From positions 5,230,001-5,294,000 of the forward strand of contig BSDZ01000079.1 in NCBI GenBank assembly GCA_030268105.1: DNA of 64,000 nucleotides, given 5' to 3'. Source of the DNA: Volvox africanus. Lineage: Eukaryota; Chlorophyta; Chlorophyceae; Chlamydomonadales; Volvocaceae. Under the pieces are notes generated by a model that searched no databases, was not told where the DNA came from, and worked only from the letters and a program-made list of their open reading frames with translations. Both the position numbers and the translations under genes were made by a program. Of the stretch, positions 38,262 through 47,898 are shown piece after piece (position 1 is the first letter of the stretch; every line of letters begins with the position of its first letter).

Positions 38262-39956
38262 CTAGTGCAGCTTTCCAGGCCGATGCGCCACATCGAAAGC
38301 AAACGCCTGCAGTTGTAGGGCCCACCGTGCGTACTGCGCAGGCAGGCCGTCCTGCTGAGACATGAGCCACAGCAGCGGCGCATGGTCGGTGACGACGGTG
38401 AAGTGACGCGTGGCGAGGTACGGATAAAAGAGTTTGCTGGCCCACACCACCGCCAAAAGTTCCCCCTTGTAGCTGTCATACCGCCGCTCGTGCACGTTGA
38501 GGGAACGAGAGACGGCCGCGCAGAGGTACTCACGCCCAGCATCGTCGAGCTGCCCCAGGATCCCGCTGATGCCCACGCCAGAGAAGTGCGTGTGCAGTAT
38601 GAGCGGCCGGTCAGGATGAACCCGCCGCAGCACAGGACCGTCCATCTGTGTGTAGATGCGCTTAAGCTCGTCAAGTGCCGCCTGCTGTTCCGGACCCCAC
38701 GATTCCACGTGCCACACGTACTTGGTACTGGTGAGCGGGTTGAGGGGCGCGGTGATGTGGGCAAAATGCGGGACAAGCCCCCGGTAGTACGAGAACATGC
38801 CCAGCAGCCGCCGCACACCAGCAGAGGACGTGGGCGGCTCCAACGCCAGCAGTGCCTCCACCTTGGCGCGGGTAGGGGACAGGCCACGCGCCGAGACCAT
38901 GAAACCCAGGAATTCAACCGAGTTGCCCGCGACGAGGGTTTTCTCCGGGTGTAACTTGATGCCGATGTCCCGCAGCATGGCAAACACACGCTCCAGGTGC
39001 TCCAGGTGCTCCTCCGCTTTGCTACTGAAGACAAGCAGGTCGTCGACGTAGCAGGCGACAAATTGCTCCAAACCGTATTGGCGAATGGCGTGGTCCAGGA
39101 CACGCTGGAAGTGCGCTGTGGCGTTCCGCAGGCCGTACACCAGACGCCTGTACTGCATCAGCCGCCGTCGCCACCAGAAGCTAGTGCGCTCCCGATGCTC
39201 AGATGCCAGCGGAATCTGCAGGAAGGCAGCCCGGCAGTCCATCTTGGTAAGCCACAGCGAGTCCCCCACCTGCTGAAACAGCTGCTCCGGCAGCGGCGAC
39301 AGGTGCAGGTCGGGCAGAGTGGCAGCATTGAGCTCCCGTGCGTCCTGACAAAACCGCCGCTGCGTCCAGGTACCATCCACCGACCGCTTGGGCGGCAGGG
39401 TGGAGTTCATGGCGTACTGGCTGGAGCGGCTCTCTTCGATGATCCCGGCATCCAGCAGCTCCTGGCAAGCCGCGTCCATGGCGGCGTACTCCTCCTGACT
39501 GTGGGAACGGGGCCGCTGGTAGATGGGGCGCTGATGAGCAAGCTCGATGTGGGCAGGGCCCACGTCACCGCAATACTCTCCTAGATCCGCCATGCTGCGG
39601 GCGAAAACGCCGTTGTACTGATCCACCAATTCCTTAAACTGCGCGGCCAGCTCCGGCGGCATGTCCGGGTGGTCGCACAGCAACCACCTGCCAGCGGTGA
39701 CCGTGAACTTGGCCTCGGGCGGGAGTGTGCGCCGCCCTTCTGGTGTAAAATCTGCCGGCTCCAGAAAACCATCGTTGTCATTGTCAGAGTCGTTGCCCTC
39801 GTGGTCGCTGTCGTCGATGAGCGGCGGCAGCGGGTCAGCGACGGGGTAGTGGCGCCCCGCCGCAAGTGCCGGGGCACTCATGATGACCAGCCGCCCTCGC
39901 CAGTTGGGGGCGGCTGTAGATAAGCAGACGACGGGGGTTCCACTAACGCGGGCCAC
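38262..39956 (-). CDS. Ty3 reverse transcriptase and RNase H (pol frame, ends at internal TAG)
   Basis: The frame overlaps the gag-protease frame by 79 bases (39878-39956) in a -1 relation. RT blocks: an acidic linker, IYQRPRSHSQEEYAAMD, RRFCQDARELNA, LTKMDCRAAFLQIPL, YGLRNATAHFQRVLD, and a YVDD active site in CYVDDLLVFSSK, then VEFLGFMVSARGL. RNase H: the usual first T-D-A-S is replaced by LHTHFSGVGISG, while the Glu in YKGELLAVVWA and the Asp in VVTDHAPLLWL are kept. It stops at TAG 38262-38264 inside the normally continuous RPGK...NADALSR motif, so the stop lies within a conserved domain. The first residue at 39956 is encoded by GTG, so translation probably depends on frameshifting from gag. 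Confidence 0.93.
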   Translation of the reverse strand: MARVSGTPVVCLSTAAPNWRGRLVIMSAPALAAGRHYPVADPLPPLIDDSDHEGNDSDNDNDGFLEPADFTPEGRRTLPPEAKFTVTAGRWLLCDHPDMPPELAAQFKELVDQYNGVFARSMADLGEYCGDVGPAHIELAHQRPIYQRPRSHSQEEYAAMDAACQELLDAGIIEESRSSQYAMNSTLPPKRSVDGTWTQRRFCQDARELNAATLPDLHLSPLPEQLFQQVGDSLWLTKMDCRAAFLQIPLASEHRERTSFWWRRRLMQYRRLVYGLRNATAHFQRVLDHAIRQYGLEQFVACYVDDLLVFSSKAEEHLEHLERVFAMLRDIGIKLHPEKTLVAGNSVEFLGFMVSARGLSPTRAKVEALLALEPPTSSAGVRRLLGMFSYYRGLVPHFAHITAPLNPLTSTKYVWHVESWGPEQQAALDELKRIYTQMDGPVLRRVHPDRPLILHTHFSGVGISGILGQLDDAGREYLCAAVSRSLNVHERRYDSYKGELLAVVWASKLFYPYLATRHFTVVTDHAPLLWLMSQQDGLPAQYARWALQLQAFAFDVAHRPGKLH

Positions 39957-42900
39957 CGTACGACGACCGGGAGGTCGATAGGGTCGCGGCCCGGTGGCCG
40001 CAACCGCAAATGCTCACGTCCTTCCTCCATATCCAGGTAGCACTGATGTGGGCCCAGCGCAGGCATACCCAGCAGCAGTTCAAACGCCTCCGCGCCCGCA
40101 TCAGCCACCACTAGTGCTGGGACGTTGGCAGCAAACGCGTCAGGCGTGCCAGCGCGAAACACCACATGGAGCCCGCCAGCGACCAAGCCCTTCAGGTGTG
40201 AACGGCCAGCGGCGGTGGTAACCGCAAACTCACCGTCTGGGTCAAGCTGCAGCTCGAGACGATCCGCCAGCCGCTGCGCAACAAGGACCACTGCGCTGCC
40301 AGTGTCCACCAACACCTGCGATGGTAGCTGCCCTTCCACCAGCAGTCCCTCCGCGGCTGAGTTCTGCTGAAGGTACGGCAGTGGGGCAGCCACGCACAGG
40401 GGGGCCGCTGCACTTGAGTGTGAGACCGCTGCGGCCACCGGTGAGGCATACGGCGGCGGCAGCGCGGCTGAAGGCAGCCCCCTGCGGCGAAAGGAGTGCA
40501 GGCCAGCAAGGGCCGCCAACAGCCAGCCTTGAATATCATCCAGTCTGGAATTGTCGGGTCTTAGCTCGGACCTGGGGTCTGGGATCGTCGCCACGGCCGT
40601 TGCATCGCCAGCACCTGGGGGCGTGGGCGGGCGAAGAGCATGAGCCACCTCCGCTGCCCCCGCCGCGGCAGCCCGGGGGAGTTGAGGAAATCCCATGGGC
40701 ATGCGTTCCCCGACTGTGGCGCCAATGGGGAAGACGGAGTACCCGGCAAAAGGCATTGGGATGGCCGGGGCGGGCACCACTGCAGCGTCGCCAGGCGCAG
40801 AGGAGCCGGTAGGGGCGACGGCATTGAGTGGCCAAGTGCCCGGTTGCCAGGGCGGGTGCGTGTGTGGAGGTGGAGGCGGCATCAGTGGTGACTGTACTGG
40901 TGTGTGTGTGGGCCGGTAGACAGCGGCTGGCGGGCCGGCATGGACCCCGGTGGCCGTGACGTGTGAGGGGGCGATGGAGGGGGCGGCCAGAGGGACAGGT
41001 GGCGCAGGGGGGCGCCAAGCCAGGGCTGCGGGTTGCACGGGCGCGGCGACCTCTGAGACGGCCGAGGATGGGAGCTGCTGCATGGCGAGGACGCTCTGGA
41101 GTGTGTCCTCAATGCGCTGGAGCTGCGCCTGTTCAATCGTGACTGTCATGGAGGGCGCCGCCGCCCTAGCCAAGAACTGCTGCGCCTGCACGACGCTGCC
41201 AGAGAGATCCCGCGGCACCTGTCCCGCCTGCTGTGCCTCCTGTAACTTGCGGCACATGTCACGGAACAACCCCTGGGGGTCTGTGGAGATCCGTGATGCT
41301 GAGACCTTGCACGCCGCCTGGGTGTGCGGCGTCCGTGCGAGGACATGCAACCTACAAGTCTTGTGCTGATGCGCCTGCCACTGACCTTCACGGCAGACCA
41401 CGTCAGCTTTGGCGGCAGCCTCAGTGCTGACACCGCTCCCCGCAGGTGGGGTGGGCGGGCTGCCGCCGCCACCGCCTGCTTTTCCACCCTTGCCCTTGGC
41501 GGGCGCTAGCACGTGTGCAGGCACCGTGATGATCTTGTTGCGACTGCCGCCACCGCCGCCACTGCCACCGGCGGTGGTGCCACCAGCACTGCTGGCAGCT
41601 CCACCGCCAGCATTTCCCCACGATCCCCCGCCGCCAGTGCCGCCTGTGCTGCGTGGCAGCAGGCCCTCCGAACCCTTGGCGTTGACCATGGCGTTTAGGA
41701 ACCGCAGAGCTTGCTCCATCGTCAGCGCATTCCATTTGTCCTCCGCGAGAATGTCCTCCTTGCGCCGGACCAGGAAGTCATGCCCCGCAAGTGCTGCAAT
41801 CGCAGCGTCGAAGAACCGTTGGGCCTTGCGAACCTCCGGGTACAGCTGGGCGTCCAGCTGGTCAAACTTGTTATTGAAGCCCTGGACCGCAAGGTTGGGC
41901 TCCACGCCGGTGGGGTAGGCCCACTGGTCGAAGTCCTTTTGCAGGCGTTGCGCATTCGGGAGAACACGCGCCTGCACCTCCTTTAGCCAGAACGCGATGA
42001 GGTCCTGGCCGCCTCCGGCAGCCCGCTGCCCCCGGTACTCCGCATGCACCCCACCGTGTGCGATGTAGTGCGCGTAGTGACGATCCACCACGCGGCCCAG
42101 CTCCTCAGGAGTGTATGTGCTCCGGAGGGGCGTGTTGACAGGAAGAAAGTCAGAGACCAACTTGCGCAGGACCTCCGAGTAGTCAGCACCCTGTCGCTTC
42201 TCGTGGGTCAGCGGGTACAGGGCGCATTCAGCATAGCTCAGCGCATGGGACTTAAAGGCCGTGGAACCATCGGATGCCCCGTCGTAGGCCCGTGCGTAGT
42301 CCCTAGCGCCTTTCATAGGTATCCAGTGTGGCGAGATGGGCGCCACGATGCAGCCGGGCTGGCGGGGCTGCGGGTCGCCCACAAGGTTCACGACGCCAGT
42401 GGCATGGGGCGCGGAGCACTCATCAGGCGAGCCCAGAGCCGGGTGGATCGGAGGTGATGGAGTGGAGTGGGGCGGAAGTGGAGCGGGTGGCTCGCCCGGC
42501 GGGTACCCAGGCGGCCCGCGTGGAGGCTGAGGAGGATCGGGCGGGGGCGTGCCCGGGGCATATAAGGCGGAGGCCACCGGCGCGGCAGGAGCAACCGCCG
42601 CCGGACCCTCTGAGGGGGGTGCAGGAGCCGGGTAGCGGGGCGGTCGCGGCTGCAGCGGCGGCCTGCTGGGCTGCAGCGGGGCAGGCGGCGGGCGCGGCTG
42701 CAGCCTGTCCTCCAGGCTCGCATAAAGCTCCTCCCAGCGGACCATCTGCACGGGGCAGCCAAGAAAGCGGGCAACGGCGGGGAGGAACGACATGAGATGG
42801 GTGGCGGTCCAGACAGGCGGGTCTGCGTCGGAGCTGCCGGGAGCGCACCGCAGCGTGCCCGAGTCTGGTGTCTCCCCTATCTGAGACAGGAGAGAGTGCG

Positions 42901-42967
42901 CTAATATGCCGCGGAGGGAGTACCGGCGCTCTACAGCCATAGCAACATAGTCCACTTGTGCGAGCGA
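39878..42967 (-). CDS. Ty3 gag-protease polyprotein (1025+ aa)
   Basis: A single long frame. The N-terminal part continues in frame from 42968-43705 across a TGA. It contains long Pro/Gly/Ala-rich linkers flanking a capsid-like helical core (about 42250-41700; segments such as YTPEELGRVVDRHYAHY and GFNNKFDQLDAQLYPEV). A Cys/His cluster near 41410-41320 could be a degenerate zinc knuckle. The C-terminus holds a retroviral-type aspartic protease with the active site LVDTGSAVVLVAQRL (about 40310-40270) and the flap-following LLLGMPALG. The protein would form virus-like particles and mature itself. The frame ends at 39878 inside the RT frame. Confidence 0.85.
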   Translation of the reverse strand, partial: SLAQVDYVAMAVERRYSLRGILAHSLLSQIGETPDSGTLRCAPGSSDADPPVWTATHLMSFLPAVARFLGCPVQMVRWEELYASLEDRLQPRPPPAPLQPSRPPLQPRPPRYPAPAPPSEGPAAVAPAAPVASALYAPGTPPPDPPQPPRGPPGYPPGEPPAPLPPHSTPSPPIHPALGSPDECSAPHATGVVNLVGDPQPRQPGCIVAPISPHWIPMKGARDYARAYDGASDGSTAFKSHALSYAECALYPLTHEKRQGADYSEVLRKLVSDFLPVNTPLRSTYTPEELGRVVDRHYAHYIAHGGVHAEYRGQRAAGGGQDLIAFWLKEVQARVLPNAQRLQKDFDQWAYPTGVEPNLAVQGFNNKFDQLDAQLYPEVRKAQRFFDAAIAALAGHDFLVRRKEDILAEDKWNALTMEQALRFLNAMVNAKGSEGLLPRSTGGTGGGGSWGNAGGGAASSAGGTTAGGSGGGGGSRNKIITVPAHVLAPAKGKGGKAGGGGGSPPTPPAGSGVSTEAAAKADVVCREGQWQAHQHKTCRLHVLARTPHTQAACKVSASRISTDPQGLFRDMCRKLQEAQQAGQVPRDLSGSVVQAQQFLARAAAPSMTVTIEQAQLQRIEDTLQSVLAMQQLPSSAVSEVAAPVQPAALAWRPPAPPVPLAAPSIAPSHVTATGVHAGPPAAVYRPTHTPVQSPLMPPPPPHTHPPWQPGTWPLNAVAPTGSSAPGDAAVVPAPAIPMPFAGYSVFPIGATVGERMPMGFPQLPRAAAAGAAEVAHALRPPTPPGAGDATAVATIPDPRSELRPDNSRLDDIQGWLLAALAGLHSFRRRGLPSAALPPPYASPVAAAVSHSSAAAPLCVAAPLPYLQQNSAAEGLLVEGQLPSQVLVDTGSAVVLVAQRLADRLELQLDPDGEFAVTTAAGRSHLKGLVAGGLHVVFRAGTPDAFAANVPALVVADAGAEAFELLLGMPALGPHQCYLDMEEGREHLRLRPPGRDPIDLPVVVRWPALVEPPSSAYLQPPPTGEGGWSS

Positions 42968-43705
42968 TCAAAGCACAGTGGGCGGAAGCGGGTCTGGCGG
43001 GGCAAATGCATCAGTGGTGAAGTGCATTGATTCCCAGCACGGGGCCTCAAGTGGTGCTGGCGCCCTAGGCTGCCGCTGATCCGCCTCGGCTGGCAGTGGG
43101 ACAGCTCCCATCTGCGAAGCACCCCCTAAGCCTTGCCTCCCTGATAGGACCCCCTCAGTTCGCACATCCCGCCTAAGTGAGCGCGTTGGTGGCCCAGACC
43201 CTCCCGGTCCATCCCCCAACGCGGAATGATACTCAGTGGCGGGCGTCAGCACTCCATCATCTCCACCGCCCGATGGTACAAAACGGCGGCCTCGGTGTCC
43301 ATTATGGTCCCAGGCGGGGTGCTCCGCAGGGGGAGCACCCCAGAAACCGCCCCATGGGTCCCAGCTTGGGGCGTCAGCGCTGCGTGGGCTCCTGGCATCG
43401 CCGCCGCCTGGGTGAGACGGCCGCGTATGCTCGTGTGCCGTAGCCGGCACAGTGGCCGCTGATGTAGCGGCCGCAGGCGTGTCGGGGTCTGCAGCCGTGG
43501 GCAAGTGCGGGCCCATGGCCGCTGGGGCACCAGTTGCCGCGCCGCCGAGCGCTGCTTCTGCGCCGTCACCGCCACCGCTGCCATGACCGCCCGCGGCGAC
43601 GGCGCGGTCGCCCGCCCTGGGGGGGGAAGGTGGCCCCTGGGGCCCAGAGCGAGTATCCTGACCAGCGCTTGCAGACACGCCTCGCCACCCACCTTCGGAG
43701 AGCAC
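42968..43705 (-). CDS. Possible N-terminal gag extension, interrupted by TGA
   Basis: A 245-codon frame in the same phase as the main gag frame, separated from it by one TGA (42968-42970). Composition is Gly/Ala/Pro-rich with no motif. It starts at a GTG, so the true start is unknown and may lie upstream or be the downstream ATG near 42940 (MAVERRYSLRG). It may be translated leader, read-through gag, or non-coding leader that is open because it is GC-rich. Confidence 0.4.
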   Translation of the reverse strand: MLSEGGWRGVSASAGQDTRSGPQGPPSPPRAGDRAVAAGGHGSGGGDGAEAALGGAATGAPAAMGPHLPTAADPDTPAAATSAATVPATAHEHTRPSHPGGGDARSPRSADAPSWDPWGGFWGAPPAEHPAWDHNGHRGRRFVPSGGGDDGVLTPATEYHSALGDGPGGSGPPTRSLRRDVRTEGVLSGRQGLGGASQMGAVPLPAEADQRQPRAPAPLEAPCWESMHFTTDAFAPPDPLPPTVL

Positions 43706-44439
43706 GGGAGAGACGGATCTGCCCGAGGAAGGGGCGCGGCTACCGGGGATGCCAGCTCCCCGCAGCCCCGAGAGGAAAAGGCGCGCCGGCGGGCCGTCCA
43801 GGCGTGGGCTGGGCGAGGCCTCCGTGTCAGAGCCAGGGCGCCGAAAAGAGATGGATCCCCCCGAGGCTGTTGGTGCTCCGGTCGATGCCGTCCCGCGGGG
43901 AGTGTAGCGGCCGGCTTCCAGACGGGCCCCGGCGGCTAGGGCGTTGCTGCGCCAATGTCCTTGTGTGAGACGCCACTGTCGTGGGTCCGTGGGTGATGCT
44001 CACGCTCCATGCGTGCGGAGCCGAAACCGTCCTCACTCGTCCGCGCAGATGTCGGTCTCGTGTCCATGAGCGGGGAACTTCGTTACTAGGTGTTGAAGAA
44101 AAGAATTCCTCGGGATGATTGTTGAAGTCAGCAAAGCGCCCGGCCCCTCGTGGGCCGTATTACTTGCTCTGACATTCTTTCGTATATGAGTGTTGCTCAC
44201 ATTCCAACAATGATGACCCAAGGGTAGCGACACCGTAGAGGCGCGCTTGCCGTCGCGGCGATGAGACTGGCCAAGTCCCTTGATATCGGAAGCACCCGGA
44301 GGCGTCGCGCGCTCCTACCATCGCGGTGTAGATGCTGTCCGAAGAAAGAAGCGGAATGTGTAGATCTGCAGCTCCACACAAACGCCTGAAGCCCGAGCCC
44401 GTTCGCGTGAGGACACGATGGCTTGGCTTCGCCTGGTAG
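43706..44439. other. Element leader (5' UTR)
   Basis: Lies between the 5' LTR and gag. Directly beside the LTR the minus strand reads ACCAGGCGAAGCC; no TGG-initiated primer-binding site is evident. Confidence 0.5.
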
Positions 44440-44948
44440 TGGGTGTATGTGAGGCTGGCGCAGCAGTGTGCTAGCTGTAGCTCGGGCAACTACACTAGAC
44501 ACTGGCCTCACAGCCCGGCCCTGAGGCGAGACTGCGCTACCTGTTCCTAGCTCTGTCGGTGAAGGGGCATCGCGCCGCGCAGTCACCTACTCCTCCAAGC
44601 TCCGTCGCGGAGTTCTATTGGCAGCTAATCAGGGTGATCAGTCCTGATAGTGCCTTTATTAGGCTGATCTATTGGCGGCCTGGGCAGATGTGCGGAATGT
44701 GAACTACTGTAAGAGTCTGTATATATTATTGTTACAATGGCTCAATTCCGAACAGTCTATATTGTGACCAGGCGAAGCACTTCCAATGGGAAGTCTTCGC
44801 CTTAGGTAACAGCAAGAGATCACTGAAACGTACGGCTCTTGGATCCAGCAACGACCAACTGTCATTCATGCGAATCAGCAGCTGTCGGAACTGTCGTTTC
44901 CTAACCGCTCTTTAACCAGAATTGTCACGCCGTCATCGGTGCATGACA
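44440..44948 (-). repeat. 5' LTR of the DNMT-carrying Ty3 element
   Basis: 509 bp, the same length as 33249-33757, with about four substitutions (for example GATGGGGCGTC versus GAAGGGGCATC). It is followed on the plus strand by TGTAG. Confidence 0.95.
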
Positions 44949-45933
44949 TGTAGTGTGTAATGCGGCAATACAGTGCAGTATCCTGCGGTATCTACGGGTA
45001 GTGTCCGGGATGGACAGTGTATGGTCATCTTCCGATTGGGCCTTTGCTGCATGTTGGCGGACATGTACGACAGAGATACAACATGCACCAGGATCTCATC
45101 CGTGCAATTGACAATCATCACCACCAAACCCTTGGATCCATTCACTATCTACATAGCATCCATAGCAATAAAACCCGACGATATATATGAGGAGCTAATT
45201 CCCGTACTCATTGCCGTACAACAACCTTCCAATACATACGGTGCGTCCAAGTAACAACGTAAGTTCTGTGTTGACGACTGCTGCTGCCATCTACATTCAC
45301 GCATGTTCATATTACATACATGTCGTACATATATCAGTCATTCTTACGTAAGGGGTAGCTAGCAATATATATATATATAATATAATATATAATATTGCTT
45401 TTTGTTCAACAGCAGGACCCCCCACGTTAGCTAATAACACACAGAGCTACTTGACGCATCCCATTCCACAAGGCGACTCAGGCGACTCAGGCTTTCTGAA
45501 GCGCAGATCCAGCTTCAAGGATGTCGCTCACTGTTTTCCCCGACCCCTTACCCCCTCTCAGCCTCGCAACATGCGTCACCGTACCGGCATTATAAGTATC
45601 TATGCAACTAACGAAGCCTCGTTGTACGATTTCTCAACGAGCTATCTCTGCGTGCGTCAGCTACTGCAAGGAGATAGATGCGCTTCCGTCCATCCTCCAG
45701 AAGGATCTGATCTGACCTCGCTCGCTCTGTAAAAGGCCTTGTGTGAGGGCGCCCTGGATCACCAAGGGTCGATCGGCTTGGGAGAGTATTATTGGCGGGT
45801 GGTGACTCGCGTGGTGGAGAACATACGTACAACCGTACAGCTGCTGAAGGAAATATAGCAGGCAAGAGAGCGAGCACGTCGAATTGATCCGCATATATAT
45901 CGCAGGATGTGACCCAGCCAATCTATCCAAGCA
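44949..45933. other. Intergenic, no gene seen
   Basis: A stretch near 45005-45100 resembles 12870-12960 (both contain GGCCTTnGCTGCATG), suggesting another low-copy repeat. A TA-rich palindrome lies near 45368-45399. An open frame at 45451-45732 (plus) is unrecognised. Confidence 0.5.
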
Positions 45934-46146
45934 AACGGTGTTACACTGCTGTGGGTGACTTGCCCTGAAAGGACAAGCACCGGGGGTCCTGATCGAGCCG
46001 AACCACAGCGCAGGGGGGGGAGAACACGCGGCTTAGTCTGTCTGTCCATCCTGCCGCGCGCTCCTCCCCTCGCTCGAGCCAGCACAGTCAAACACAAACC
46101 TAACGAGCCTCTAGCCTGGCTACTCAAGTGAACAGAGCCTCAGCCA
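45934..46146 (+). repeat. Dispersed repeat copy C
   Basis: Closest match to copy B (26602-26812), full length, about 20 kb away and outside the RPN1 gene. The family is therefore dispersed and not an intron duplication. Confidence 0.78.
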
Positions 46147-47898
46147 TGTATGTCGCAGCAGTCGTGGCCGTAGGCAACCAACTTATTCGTTACCGATAGG
46201 GCAGCAGCAGGAGGGGTGTAGCATGCAGGGAAACACGCCTTGATAAAATGCATGCAGCTGCTGACGCTGCTTGCTTGCCAGCAGTCAGAACTTGCCTTTG
46301 AAATGTAAGATGTTCAGTCCTCCAATCACACGTACACACATACAAACCCTAAAACCCATAGACACACGAATTCATAAGCACAAGTATATAATAAGGATCA
46401 AGCGATGATGATCAGGACACAAGCACCTACCGCACCGTTAGTTACTGGACTATACTACTATAGTTACTGAACTATATATATATATATATATATTAATATA
46501 AGATAAAATATAAGCGTCTATCTATCTACCTAGATAGCTGGCGCCATTGGTGGCCGGCAGCTGAAAAAGCATACGTCGTGATCGATAGACAGAAGCAGCA
46601 GGCACGCTGCAGGCAGCCGGCAGATTCTGCATGTAGAGCTGCAGTGGGTGCAAATGTGGCGCCCTCAACCGCGACGAACTAACAACCTGCCTGCATGCCT
46701 GCCTGTAATATATAAGATTACTACATAATATATACTCGTACACATTATTTAACGAACGAAAAAGCTCTGATGAGGCAAAGAAGCTCGCTACTTTTTGTGA
46801 AAGCCACACTGTTATTGTCACAACGTAACCGTAATAGTAACTGCCATAAACACCGACCAAAAAGGAGGTGCGCGTGTGTAGTTAGTTAATAATACATTTA
46901 TTCGTTAGAGCCGTACGAAATGTATACATACATGGCGTACTTGCTCGAATGAACCATTGGCTGTCAGAGCGCCAAGCAACGGGCAAATCAACATGGCCGC
47001 ACTTCCGATACGGATACGTTAACATGCATTCCTGTGTGCAGCCATACAGTCGTACAGTCGTACAGTCGTGCGGTCATCCTGCACACATGACATGCATGGC
47101 TGGATGGGCCCATAGCCAACCACAACCACTTATTACAGCAGGAACGAAAGAGAGCGAGATAAGACCACCTATCTATTTATCTATATCTATCTATCTATCT
47201 ATATAGATAGATAGATATATATAGATATATATACGCACACGTACACACGCACATACAATTTTATATCATATATTCAATCGGCGTAATCATAATTCAGCAT
47301 AGTACGCAACAGCAGCAGCAGGTGTACGATGTGTACAATACTCCAGCACAGAAGGGTTATCAGTTAATACGTTCCTCGTCACCAGTAGCCACATGCATAC
47401 AAATGTAGTAGTATATATGTCGTGCGGGCAGATAGTATTGCCTGCCGGCATGCATGTCTCCAGACTTAATACATAGTTTCAGCAGGTGGCGGTAATGAGC
47501 AAGTGGAGCATGCGCAATAACGCACGTCTGCCGAAGCTGCGATGCGTTTCATAACAAGCTATTTTGGGAATGCTGTTTTAGAAATCTAATCGCTGCTCAT
47601 TGTTCATCATTACGCGAGGATGCATGTTCTTTAGTAGAGATAGATTGTAGCTAGCTACGTAGCTAGGTAGCTAGGTAGATAGGCGGACTATCGATAATAG
47701 AATTGGCAACCTTTATACCATCGAGGCCCACACACATACACTTACACATACATAGGTCAGGGGTTAAGGATTACGGAATATGACCAGTTGTACGCCTGTT
47801 TAGGGTTTTAGCAGCACCAGCTGGTGCTGGTGCTGTTGTTGTTGTTGTTGTGGTGGTGGTGGTGGTGGTGGTGGTGGTGGTGATATTCTATTTGTAAC
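46147..47898. other. Intergenic 3' of the kinase gene, microsatellite-rich
   Basis: Holds (TA)n near 46471-46492, (CTAT)n/(GATA)n near 47168-47214, (GTT/GGT)n at 47833-47881 next to the kinase stop, and TTTTAGGG-like tracts at 46343-46357 and 47798-47811. No exon recognised. Confidence 0.6.

Larger units (their letters stand above)
33249..44948 (-). mobile_element. Ty3/gypsy element encoding a DNMT3-like domain and a PHD finger (11.7 kb)
   Basis: Direct 509-bp LTRs (33249-33757, 44440-44948) flank a minus-strand set of frames: gag-protease, RT-RNase H, a DNA methyltransferase-like domain, and integrase with a PHD finger. The LTRs differ at only about four positions, so the insertion is young, and it is flanked by an imperfect TGCAG/TGTAG duplication. 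The coding region is strikingly GC-rich compared with the surrounding intergenic DNA. Pol is interrupted by one TAG (38262-38264) and a frame change at a G8 tract (about 36514-36521), and gag by one TGA (42968-42970). Gag and RT frames overlap in a -1 relation. No TGG-type primer-binding site is evident next to the 5' LTR. The insertion sits between RPN1 and the kinase gene without breaking either. Confidence 0.93.

Noticed and set aside
34687..43968. Many long plus-strand ORFs across the second Ty3 element
   Set aside because: They are shadows of GC-rich minus-strand gag and pol; they lack motifs, while the minus strand carries protease, RT, integrase and PHD signatures.
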